Shown piece after piece: positions 14,961 to 23,085 of a stretch of DNA of 64,000 bases. The notes under the pieces were generated by a model that saw only the letters and a program-made list of their open reading frames with translations, was not told where the DNA came from and ran no database searches. Position 1 is the stretch's first letter, and the number at the start of each line of letters is the position of its first letter. The translations under genes were made by a program, and so were the position numbers. Source of the DNA: JAEXZL01 sp049943125 (GTDB lineage Bacteria; Bacillota; Clostridia; Clostridiales; Clostridiaceae). The stretch is from assembly GCF_049943125.1 (NCBI RefSeq), contig NZ_CP188040.1, positions 2,790,001 through 2,854,000 of the forward strand, read 5' to 3'.

Positions 14961-17390
14961 TTAAATCTTACATCCCTTACTCAGATTACACACAGCGTGG
15001 ACAACCTGTATGTTTTCTATTTGATCCTTACCTCCTATAGCTAAGGGTATTATATGGTCGTTGTGGGTAGTATCGCCTATAAATAAGCTCTCTTTACAAA
15101 TAGGGCAGAGGTTACCTTGAGCAGATATATACGTATTTATTTCTCCCTTACTAAGCCTAAGGCCCCTTTCCTCTGGAATGTAACAGCTTTGGAACTCTAA
15201 AATCCTATCCTTAAAGCTTGTAACAGTATCCGTAGTATTGTTTTTCATTGTGGCAAAGATATCTGATAGATCCTCCTTAATTTTTGTTCGATGAGCCTTC
15301 ACCATGTTAAGGCTTAATGGATTTAATATATACCATAAAGCATACATATCCTGAATTCTTCTGACACTAGAAAAATTAACACTAAAAAGCTTATCAAGCT
15401 CCTTTTTGAGAAATTCATTTCGAGCAACCTCTATATCTCTATCGATTAGAATAAATTCTACCTTCCTAATAAGAAGCTCTGTACCTTTAATTGCCTTTAG
15501 CCATCGATTTTTATAATCTACATTTAAGGAAGCTTGCTTTAAAGCATCTGTAATGACTCTTTTATTTTTTATTCTGAAGCACATTCTATTTTGTAGCTTG
15601 TAAATGTCAAGTAGCTCCTTCTTTGAATCACAGCTAATATAGTTAAAATATGATAGGAAGGTTAATATTTCTTCATTGATCATCCTTGAGTTATTATTTC
15701 TGAAGTAAAACCATTTTGAACATTTAGCAGTTAGATTTTTGATAGTGTTGATTACGTCCTTATCAACATATGAATTCCACATTTCAAAGGAATTTTCCTT
15801 AATAGGGTAAGGTCTATTATTCAGTCTTATGAATAGGTCAATTGGATTAAAGCTGGGGTTTCTATCCTCATCGATTAAAACAATAGAAAGAGAATAGGAA
15901 TATACCTTCTCTCTAAGCTTTAGGTCAAGGTCAGAAAAGGATTTTCCATTTAATTCTTGATAAACAGTTAACCCCTTAAGTCTATAGCCATTATTCTTGG
16001 AAAAGCTAAAGACACCAGTTTCGTTATTGTAGCTTTTACTAATGAACGCTAGGATGGATAAAAGTCTCTGCTGACCATCTACCACTTCATTCAATCCGTT
16101 TCTCCGTCTGAAGATAAATATGGGAGGAAGCTTTATTCCTAGAAGTATACTTTCGATTATTGAAGAGGACTTATCCTTAGTTATAACCTCCTGTCTTTGA
16201 TAGGCTGGACGTATTAAAAATCTTCCCGTATTCATTTCTCTTATGATATCCTCAATAGTTATGCTTTGAGGCTCCCCTTTATCTAGGCGATGAGCTTTGA
16301 CAAACTCTATTGTAGTCGTTTTCTCAAAGCTGTTAAGATTTGCTTTTGGTATTGCAGTTTCTCTTTCTATGTATTTTTTCATGAGAGAGGATCTATTTAG
16401 ATTTCTTGAAAAATACTTAAGAGTATGGGTATATCTCCTTCTATAATTGATGGTAAAGTGACTTTGATGCTCACTGTATATATCGATTCCTCTAGAAATA
16501 TATCTAACAAGTCCATTAACGAATTTTTTATCTAGCTTTGAAAGGTTAATTCTTTCTTCATGACAGATGTAAAGTGCCCATAGGAGGCATTCATATATTA
16601 ATTTATTTTGTTCAACCTTAAGATTGTTGAATTGATTTTTTATCTTCACCAAAATAGCTATGAATTCTTGAAAATCATTATAAACCGTGTCTATACTTCT
16701 TACTTCTTTACAATAGCCCTCATAAACCTTATGGAGAAGAGCTGCTCTATTGATTGATTTAGAAAAGGTGGTCACACTGATTCTATGTAGCACTAAATAT
16801 CCCCTAATCTTATCTAGTATAGCATCGTTGGAAACCCTAGACACTTTTTTCTCAGAAAAAAATAGTGCCAACAGCTTGTTTCTTAGGTCAATATTATCAG
16901 TTAGTTTTTCTTTAAAGAAATTCGTTATAATATCGTTAGTAAATCTTGCTCTGTTAATATCAAGAATTGTTATAGGACTTATTCCGGAGTTGTATCTCTT
17001 AAATATTTCCTTCTTTACTAGGTCTTCCTGCATTTCAGTTATTTTTTCATTATCAATGATTTCAAATACAAGTATCCTAAGCTTTGTATCATTAATTATA
17101 TTTTGGGCCCAGGGCTCTAAATCGCAGAAACGCTTTTTCACAAGACCAGTTAAGGTTTTAAGACCATGCTTTGTAAGAGAAAAATCATTGTTAAAAAAGC
17201 GATTGATAGTCTCGTATCTCTGTCTTCCATCAATCACCTCCACAGTATCTTCCCTTGTGTTGAAAAATACTAAAGGAGGAATTTCTGTCCCCAATAGAAT
17301 GCTTTCTATAAAATAGGTGGCTTTATCTGCATCCCAAACATAATTCCTCTGATAATAAGGCCGAAAATTTATTTTGTTTTGTACTCTCAA
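14961..17390 (-). CDS. Double DUF262 plus HNH protein (GmrSD-like)
   Basis: 809 aa from the TTG at 17390. Two DUF262 (ParB-fold, GmrS-like) domains follow each other: INFRPYYQRNYVWD with EVIDGRQRYETI, and FLIRPAYQRQEVI with EVVDGQQRLLSI. The C terminus is an HNH domain, CPIC...THNDHIIPLAIGG...NIQVVHAVCNLSKG, with paired cysteines. DUF262 domains use nucleotides, and the DGQQR motif is characteristic; GmrSD-type enzymes attack DNA with modified cytosines. The coding pattern continues in frame to about 17489, beyond the TTG, and a GAGGGG sits at 17484-17489, but no ATG, GTG or TTG follows it at a usable distance. The start may be a rare codon or has been lost. It is convergent with the DUF2075 gene and divergent from the DpnI gene. 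Confidence 0.85.
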   Translation of the reverse strand: MRVQNKINFRPYYQRNYVWDADKATYFIESILLGTEIPPLVFFNTREDTVEVIDGRQRYETINRFFNNDFSLTKHGLKTLTGLVKKRFCDLEPWAQNIINDTKLRILVFEIIDNEKITEMQEDLVKKEIFKRYNSGISPITILDINRARFTNDIITNFFKEKLTDNIDLRNKLLALFFSEKKVSRVSNDAILDKIRGYLVLHRISVTTFSKSINRAALLHKVYEGYCKEVRSIDTVYNDFQEFIAILVKIKNQFNNLKVEQNKLIYECLLWALYICHEERINLSKLDKKFVNGLVRYISRGIDIYSEHQSHFTINYRRRYTHTLKYFSRNLNRSSLMKKYIERETAIPKANLNSFEKTTTIEFVKAHRLDKGEPQSITIEDIIREMNTGRFLIRPAYQRQEVITKDKSSSIIESILLGIKLPPIFIFRRRNGLNEVVDGQQRLLSILAFISKSYNNETGVFSFSKNNGYRLKGLTVYQELNGKSFSDLDLKLREKVYSYSLSIVLIDEDRNPSFNPIDLFIRLNNRPYPIKENSFEMWNSYVDKDVINTIKNLTAKCSKWFYFRNNNSRMINEEILTFLSYFNYISCDSKKELLDIYKLQNRMCFRIKNKRVITDALKQASLNVDYKNRWLKAIKGTELLIRKVEFILIDRDIEVARNEFLKKELDKLFSVNFSSVRRIQDMYALWYILNPLSLNMVKAHRTKIKEDLSDIFATMKNNTTDTVTSFKDRILEFQSCYIPEERGLRLSKGEINTYISAQGNLCPICKESLFIGDTTHNDHIIPLAIGGKDQIENIQVVHAVCNLSKGCKI

Positions 17391-17750
17391 ATTCCCAAAA
17401 ATATTGACCAGTGATTTTACAGTACTTTCTACCTTTATATTTTTTTTAAGTATTTGCTGTATTTCACTGGATAATGGTAATATCCCCTCTATTTTTTATA
17501 CCCCCTTATGAATAACATTATTTCACATGCTTAAATAGTATAACATGTATAAAATGGAAAATAAAGTAATATTGTTAAACTTTAGATTATTATCTGATAT
17601 GATTATGGGAAAAAATACTGATAATTTGAAAAGGTTAATTTAATGTAATTTGTATTTAAATGTAATAAGGATGATATAGTTGTAAATTATATGGTAGTTA
17701 TAAAAATGTAAATGATATAATATTTATATAACCTTGTGTGGAGGAATCAT

Positions 17751-18518
17751 ATGGATTTAAACCTTATAAGTGAATCAGCAGCAGAATATCGCAGTGGTTC
17801 TCAAAAAGCCAGAATAATTACTGAAGAGTGGGGACAAGACAACCTTTTTTGTCCTTATTGTGGTAATAAAGAGATAAAAAAATATGCAAATAACATGCCT
17901 GTAGCAGACTTCTATTGTGATAACTGCCATGAAGAATATGAGCTGAAGAGCAAGAGTGGAGCTATAGCTAATAAGGTCCCTGATGGTGCCTATGGAACTA
18001 TGATAGAGAGAATAAATGCTGTTAATAATCCTAATTTTTTCTTTATGCAGTATAGCAAGAGAGATTTTGTCATTGATAATCTCATAATTGTACCAAAGCA
18101 CTTTTTTAAAGCTGAGATTATCGAAAAACGCAAACCATTAGTGCCAACAGCTAGAAGAGCTGGCTGGATTGGCTGTAATATTTTAATTAGAGATATACCT
18201 AAGCAAGGGAAGATATATGTTATTAAAAATAGTATACAGCAACCAGTTAATGAAGTAATAGACACTCTCCATAGAACTAATTTCATTGCAGATTATAGCT
18301 TAGATAAAAGAGGTTGGTTAATAGATATATTAAGCTGTATCAACAGGATAAGAACCGATACCTTCAATCTTCAAACTATGTATAGCTTTGAAGGGGAGCT
18401 TCAAATAAAGCATCCCGAAAATAATCATATCAAAGCAAAAATAAGACAGCAGTTGCAGCTACTAAGGGATAAAGGAATAATTGAGTTTTTAGGAAGAGGA
18501 GTTTATAAAAAGCTATAA
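17751..18518 (+). CDS. dpnI: DpnI-type methyl-directed restriction endonuclease
   Basis: 255 aa, against 254 for pneumococcal DpnI, and alignable along its whole length. DpnI cuts GATC only when the adenine is N6-methylated. The catalytic residues fall at identical positions: D53 (PVADFYC), E64 and K66 (YELKSK). The zinc cysteines are C34, C37, C56 and C59. The C-terminal winged helix that also reads methylated GATC is intact (NHIKAKIRQQLQLLRDKGIIEF). The start is ATG 17751 with GGAGG at 17740-17744; an upstream GTG at 17736 has no site. There is no dpnC/dpnD-like companion. The host must lack Dam-type GATC methylation. Confidence 0.95.
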   Translation: MDLNLISESAAEYRSGSQKARIITEEWGQDNLFCPYCGNKEIKKYANNMPVADFYCDNCHEEYELKSKSGAIANKVPDGAYGTMIERINAVNNPNFFFMQYSKRDFVIDNLIIVPKHFFKAEIIEKRKPLVPTARRAGWIGCNILIRDIPKQGKIYVIKNSIQQPVNEVIDTLHRTNFIADYSLDKRGWLIDILSCINRIRTDTFNLQTMYSFEGELQIKHPENNHIKAKIRQQLQLLRDKGIIEFLGRGVYKKL

Positions 18519-18665
18519 AACCTTTATTGTCATTTTCAGTTTTAATAATTAACCATCACTTATCTACAGCTTAATATTTGTATAGATAAAGTGGATTTTT
18601 ACTATATAACATTTCAGTGTTATACTGAAAAAAGGAAATAATACCCGGTTAAAAGGAGAGAAAAA

Positions 18666-19784
18666 ATGAAACCTAATTACACCCTCAAAGAGATTCTCGA
18701 TGGTCACTCTGCTGATGATGTCAAGGTAATAGGAAAGGCTATCGGTATAAAGAGCTACTCTAAGATGAAAAAAGAAAATTTAATTAATGCTATTGTAGAA
18801 TTTATGCTAGATGAGAAAAACCTTAATATGAGATTTTTAGTTGCTGATGATATAGATATAGAGATCTTTGAGGAAGCCTTAGAGGGCAAGGAAAAAATTG
18901 AAAATCCTTATATATACAGATACTGGATGGAAGCTTTTTTTATCTTTTTTACCGTAGAAGGTAACGCGGATATTCCTATAGAGATTAAAAATCATTATTT
19001 AAATCTCAAAAATTTCAAAAGCTATCAAGAGTCCAAAGAAAGGTTAAGCATTATTAATAGCTATGCACTGGCCTGTACTAATCTGTACTCAGTTATTGAT
19101 GTTAATAAGCTTGTGGAGATCATTAATTCCCAAACAACCTTAGACGTGGAAGCCGAGGAAGTAATCCACTGGTGCATTACAAGAGAAAATTATGGAAAAA
19201 GTAATATGTATTTTTATGAAAATGGCTATGTTATGGATGAATCCTTTGGATATAACGCATCTATGGATGGACAGGATTATGAGATTATGCTAAAAGCACA
19301 AGAAGGAAAGCCCTACTACATACCTGATAAGGAAGAGCTTTTAAGGTATGTTGATAGATCATACATAGAAGAAAATGAATCCTTCAAAAATATGCTTAAT
19401 TATGTGAGGAAAAAGCTTAATATGTCATCATCAGAAGCCTATGATTACTGTGCCGATATTCAGATTGACATAAGATGTGGTTCTACACCTAGTGAAATTT
19501 TAAATATGTACATAGGCACAGAAACTTCCTTTAATAATAGAAAGGAGGTTGACATCTTCTTGCAATATCTTAAGGAAATGTTTAATAATACACGAATCCC
19601 AGAAAATCGTGGTTATACCCCTGATGAAGTAGTCTCACTTAATTTCCGTAAGGATAAAGCTGATAATGAGTCAAATATAACTTCGGTTCCTATAGGTAAT
19701 ACTGGTTCATCTAAAATACCGAGAAATTCTCCATGTCCTTGTGGCAGTGGGAAAAAATATAAAAATTGCTGTGGCAGGAATTAA
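18666..19784 (+). CDS. SEC-C zinc-motif protein with N-terminal SAP/Rho-N-like segment
   Basis: 372 aa; AAGGAGAG before the ATG. Residues about 12-48 (DVKVIGKAIGIKSYSKMKKENLINAIVEFML) resemble the SAP/Rho N-terminal helix-turn-helix that binds nucleic acid. The middle is unrecognised. The last 25 residues are a textbook SEC-C motif, NSPCPCGSGKKYKNCC, a zinc hook found at the end of SecA and many otherwise unrelated proteins. Monocistronic: a promoter-like region lies before it and hairpins after it. It sits among defence genes, but the sequence gives no direct sign of function. Confidence 0.75.
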   Translation: MKPNYTLKEILDGHSADDVKVIGKAIGIKSYSKMKKENLINAIVEFMLDEKNLNMRFLVADDIDIEIFEEALEGKEKIENPYIYRYWMEAFFIFFTVEGNADIPIEIKNHYLNLKNFKSYQESKERLSIINSYALACTNLYSVIDVNKLVEIINSQTTLDVEAEEVIHWCITRENYGKSNMYFYENGYVMDESFGYNASMDGQDYEIMLKAQEGKPYYIPDKEELLRYVDRSYIEENESFKNMLNYVRKKLNMSSSEAYDYCADIQIDIRCGSTPSEILNMYIGTETSFNNRKEVDIFLQYLKEMFNNTRIPENRGYTPDEVVSLNFRKDKADNESNITSVPIGNTGSSKIPRNSPCPCGSGKKYKNCCGRN

Positions 19785-19865
19785 TCACTTCATTGCAAAA
19801 CTAACTTCCGTTTAGTTCAATTTTGCATGATTAAGTTCCTCTGATACTTGTCAATAAATTATTAT

Positions 19866-19911
19866 GGGACGCCAGAAAATTTGATTACACAAAATCTCTG
19901 ACGTTCCCTTT
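19866..19911. terminator. Hairpin between convergent genes
   Basis: GGGACG-C-CAG (19866-19875) pairs imperfectly with CTGACGTTCCC (19898-19908), with one bulge and one mismatch, and is followed by TTTC. It lies between the SEC-C gene and the end of the small minus-strand gene and could stop both. Confidence 0.45.
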
Positions 19912-19949
19912 CATACTAACTGAGGATAATAAATACTCTGTTATAAAGA

Positions 19950-20177
19950 TTAAAGATTTGATGTGTTGATATCTATATTAGTTAGAGTGCTGTGAATATC
20001 CGTTAAATCATATCCTGTTGGACCTTTAACACTGTTTATTTCTTGTACTATGTCGTCAAGTTTATTGCAGACATCATCCATTGAATTGAAACCCGACCCC
20101 TTTAAGTCACTTAAGTGGCTATTAATCTCTCTTAATTCCATTAAGATTTCTTCCATAATTCTCGTTAGTTCTTCCAT
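19950..20177 (-). CDS. Small coiled-coil protein
   Basis: 75 aa, ATG at 20177 with a good AGGGGG site just upstream. The N-terminal half is one long amphipathic helix with heptad-spaced hydrophobics (LTRIMEEILMELREINSHL); the second half has a second such stretch (VCNKLDDIVQEINSV). No DNA-binding motif is seen. It is divergent from the large Zorya/Drm-like operon that starts 281 bases away and may be a small regulator or inhibitor of it; this is only positional inference. Confidence 0.6.
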   Translation of the reverse strand: MEELTRIMEEILMELREINSHLSDLKGSGFNSMDDVCNKLDDIVQEINSVKGPTGYDLTDIHSTLTNIDINTSNL

Positions 20178-20329
20178 CTTTAAGCCCCCTTATTCACACA
20201 GTTAAGATATATATCTTTAATAGTTATTCCATATATACATTGCTATTTATTTGGAATTTCTATTTTTACTTAATTCTATTTATATTCTAGCATCAATATA
20301 TACATAATTATATTATATTCATCTACACA

Positions 20330-20360
20330 ATCCCAAGCATACGCCTGGGATTTTTTATTT
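20330..20360 (+). terminator. Intrinsic terminator upstream of the Zorya/Drm-like operon
   Basis: ATCCCA...GC (20330-20338) pairs with GC...TGGGAT (20343-20351) around ATAC, followed by TTTTTATTTT. It insulates the operon from transcription arriving from the left. A promoter with TATAAT at 20412-20417 follows; its -35 (TTGTTA, 20386-20391) is at a long 20-base spacing. Confidence 0.75.
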
Positions 20361-20458
20361 TAATAAAGTATTAAGTGGACACATTTTGTTAATAGTATTA
20401 AAATTAAATTGTATAATTGTGTCAATCTATACTGGAATATAGGGTGGTTTTGCAATAT

Positions 20459-23077
20459 ATGAACACATTTTTTGGAATAGATATTCGAAATAGCTTTACT
20501 AGAATCTCATACATTAAAGAGAATATTGACGGTATATATACAGGTATTTGCACTAATAGAGGAGAAAGCTTTTCTACAAGCCTAGGTATTAGTAATGATT
20601 TCAAGGGTGGTTATATAGGCTCAGGAGTTTTTCATAGAAGAGCAGAATTAAAGGATTATACCACTATTGATAGCTTCATAGACAAGCTATTGGCTGGAAG
20701 TAGTCAAAAGATAGGCTCTGCTCTGATATCACCCATAGATATAGCCTATTTATACTTCTTTTTCCTTAAGGAGCATATAAAAAACTTTTACGGTTATGAC
20801 CTGACTAATGCAGTAGTTTCCTTAGAGGATAGCTACTATAAGAATGAGCTTATAGATGCTTTGAATATTGCCTTCAGAAGGGTAGATATTGAATCTGTAT
20901 TGTTTATAAAAAGCTCAGAGGCTCAGCTTTTAGGTTCTCATAAGCTGCTTAAAAGCTGTGTTGAAAGAGAAAGCTATATAGCTTCTATTGGGGCGGCTTC
21001 CCTAGGATATATATCAGGGAAAGAGAATCTTATACCTTTCATTAAGGATAGCTTTGATGCTCATGTCTTTTATGATTTTTACGAAAGCTGTGAAAATCCT
21101 CTGATAGAAGCTTCAAAGTTAGCTAGTATGCTTAAGCCTTTTAGTGAAAAGCCTGATAAACCTTCTGCGCAAAGTCTCACAGGGACAGGTGATAATGATC
21201 ATAGCAAGAGTGCAAAGGATGGGGCTTTAGAAACTAAGACAAGCATAACTGGAACAGCATACACCAAAATTAAAGAGGCTGGATACACCAGGATTACTAC
21301 CCCTTCTCCTATAATAGAAGCAGAAATAGAGGAAAGAATCATAGTCAATGCTGGTCCAGGTACCGGTAAGACCTACTCTGTAATACAGAGGCTTGCCTAT
21401 ATTATTAATGAAGGCTTAGCAGATCCTCAAAATATTTTGGTTCTCTGCTATTCTAGAGCTGCTGTTGCCGTAGTGAGAGATAGACTTACTCAGGAAATTA
21501 AGGCAGATAGATTGGCTGATGAGGCTTATCAACTATTTAATAACATTAGAACCTTTGATTCCTTTGCTACATACATGATGGCAGAGGACTTAGAGGAAGG
21601 AATCTTAAATTCCCTGGACTACGATGGGAGAATAGACCGATTTGTTGAAGAGCTCAAGAAAGATCCCAGTGCGTTGGAGGGCTTAAAATACCTTATTGTC
21701 GATGAGCTTCAGGATATAGTTGGTCCTAGAGCTAATATGGTTAAGGAAATATTAAATAGTATAAACTGCGGATTTATGCTCTTGGGAGATAAATGTCAGG
21801 CTATATATGATTATCTTATTGAGGATGAGGAAGAGCTTAACTCCGTAAGATTTTATAACTGGCTGCAGGAGGAGTATTCAGAAACTTCTATCAAGTATGA
21901 ACTTATAAAAAATCAGAGGCAAAATTCATCCATGACAAAGCTCTCCTCTTATTTAAGAGAAGCAATACTCTCTAATGATTTTGACCTCCAAGAGGAAGCC
22001 TTTAAAAAATGCAGAGAGCTACTGATGATAGGAGGCTATCGAGGAGAGCTTGGCGAAACCTTATATAAAAAGGAGGACAACCTTGCTATTCTTTGCAGAA
22101 ATAATGGAGAGGCGGCCTTGGTTAGTAGCATCCTTTATAAGGATGGAATAAATCATAAAGTTCTCCGCTCTGCTCAGCACTTAGAGCTAGTTCCTTGGAT
22201 AGGAGAGCTTTTAGGAAATTATGGTGAGGATAAGATAGGTCATAATGCCTTTATAGAAAGATTAGAGCTCCATGGCTATGAAGATAGAGAGAATAAATGG
22301 AGGCTATTAAAGTCATTAGCACAGGATGAAAATGAGAGAGTACTAGACCTTAAGCTATTGACTAAGGAGCTGGTAAGAGGAAAAGAAATTCCTGAGGGGT
22401 TAAATGCCTCAGGGAATGAAAATATAATAGTATCAACTATCCATAAAGGAAAAGGAAGAGAGTTTAATCATATAGCTTTGCTAGTTAGAGATTTTACCCT
22501 GGAGGAAAAGGGTGGACATGATCTCGTTGATTTTGGAGAGGAGCTAAAGGTTGCTTATGTGGCCTTAACCCGAACTAAGGGTGGGATGAGCTTTTATGAT
22601 TTACCCACTCGCTTTACAAAGCAGCTTCCCAGTAAGCGATGGATAGGCTTCTGGTTTAGCAAGAAATCAAAGAAGAGGTTTTGTTCAAACATAGAAATAG
22701 GCTATCCTGAGGATGTGGATTATTACAGCTTTGTAAGAGGAAGCAGAGAAGAAGTAGAAAGAAAGCAGACACTTATAGCTAGCTTAAATAAAGGCTGTGA
22801 GCTGGAGGCTAGATTAAATGGAAGCTCTTATGACTTATATTACGAAAATCAATGTCTAGGTAGTTTGTCCAAGACTATTAATAAGGAGCTTTGGTCAGCT
22901 AAGAATGAATTGGGAGCAGGAGGGGGATTGCCCAATAGATTAACGGGTATATATGTAGATAATGTTATCACTATAGCTAATACGCGGTATGATGAGGAGA
23001 TTCTAAAGGAATATAATAAATCTGGTCTATGGCTTGGACTTCAGCTTTCTGCTTTTGCAAGGGTTGAGTTTGATTAG
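20459..23077 (+). CDS. Hsp70/actin-like domain fused to UvrD/Rep-type helicase
   Basis: 872 aa from ATG 20459 (GGGTGG at 20442-20447); an upstream GTG at 20417 has no site. Residues 1-215 follow the Hsp70 ATPase lobe: FFGIDIRNSFTRISYI (phosphate-1-like), ISPIDIAYLYFFFLKEHI, NAVVSLEDSYYKNELIDAL and FIKSSEAQLLGS match, in order, the DnaK segments ISPEEISA, AVITVPAYFND and NEPTAAALAYG. A low-complexity linker (about 220-285) leads to a full superfamily 1A helicase: NAGPGTGKTYS, IVDELQDI, MLLGDKCQAIYDY, KNQRQNSS, STIHKGKGREFNHIALL, YVALTRTKGG. The first gene of a seven-gene operon; 8 bases to the DrmA-like gene. The Hsp70 call is by motif order and fold logic, less certain than the helicase. Confidence 0.85.
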   Translation: MNTFFGIDIRNSFTRISYIKENIDGIYTGICTNRGESFSTSLGISNDFKGGYIGSGVFHRRAELKDYTTIDSFIDKLLAGSSQKIGSALISPIDIAYLYFFFLKEHIKNFYGYDLTNAVVSLEDSYYKNELIDALNIAFRRVDIESVLFIKSSEAQLLGSHKLLKSCVERESYIASIGAASLGYISGKENLIPFIKDSFDAHVFYDFYESCENPLIEASKLASMLKPFSEKPDKPSAQSLTGTGDNDHSKSAKDGALETKTSITGTAYTKIKEAGYTRITTPSPIIEAEIEERIIVNAGPGTGKTYSVIQRLAYIINEGLADPQNILVLCYSRAAVAVVRDRLTQEIKADRLADEAYQLFNNIRTFDSFATYMMAEDLEEGILNSLDYDGRIDRFVEELKKDPSALEGLKYLIVDELQDIVGPRANMVKEILNSINCGFMLLGDKCQAIYDYLIEDEEELNSVRFYNWLQEEYSETSIKYELIKNQRQNSSMTKLSSYLREAILSNDFDLQEEAFKKCRELLMIGGYRGELGETLYKKEDNLAILCRNNGEAALVSSILYKDGINHKVLRSAQHLELVPWIGELLGNYGEDKIGHNAFIERLELHGYEDRENKWRLLKSLAQDENERVLDLKLLTKELVRGKEIPEGLNASGNENIIVSTIHKGKGREFNHIALLVRDFTLEEKGGHDLVDFGEELKVAYVALTRTKGGMSFYDLPTRFTKQLPSKRWIGFWFSKKSKKRFCSNIEIGYPEDVDYYSFVRGSREEVERKQTLIASLNKGCELEARLNGSSYDLYYENQCLGSLSKTINKELWSAKNELGAGGGLPNRLTGIYVDNVITIANTRYDEEILKEYNKSGLWLGLQLSAFARVEFD

Positions 23078-23085
23078 GAGGATAA

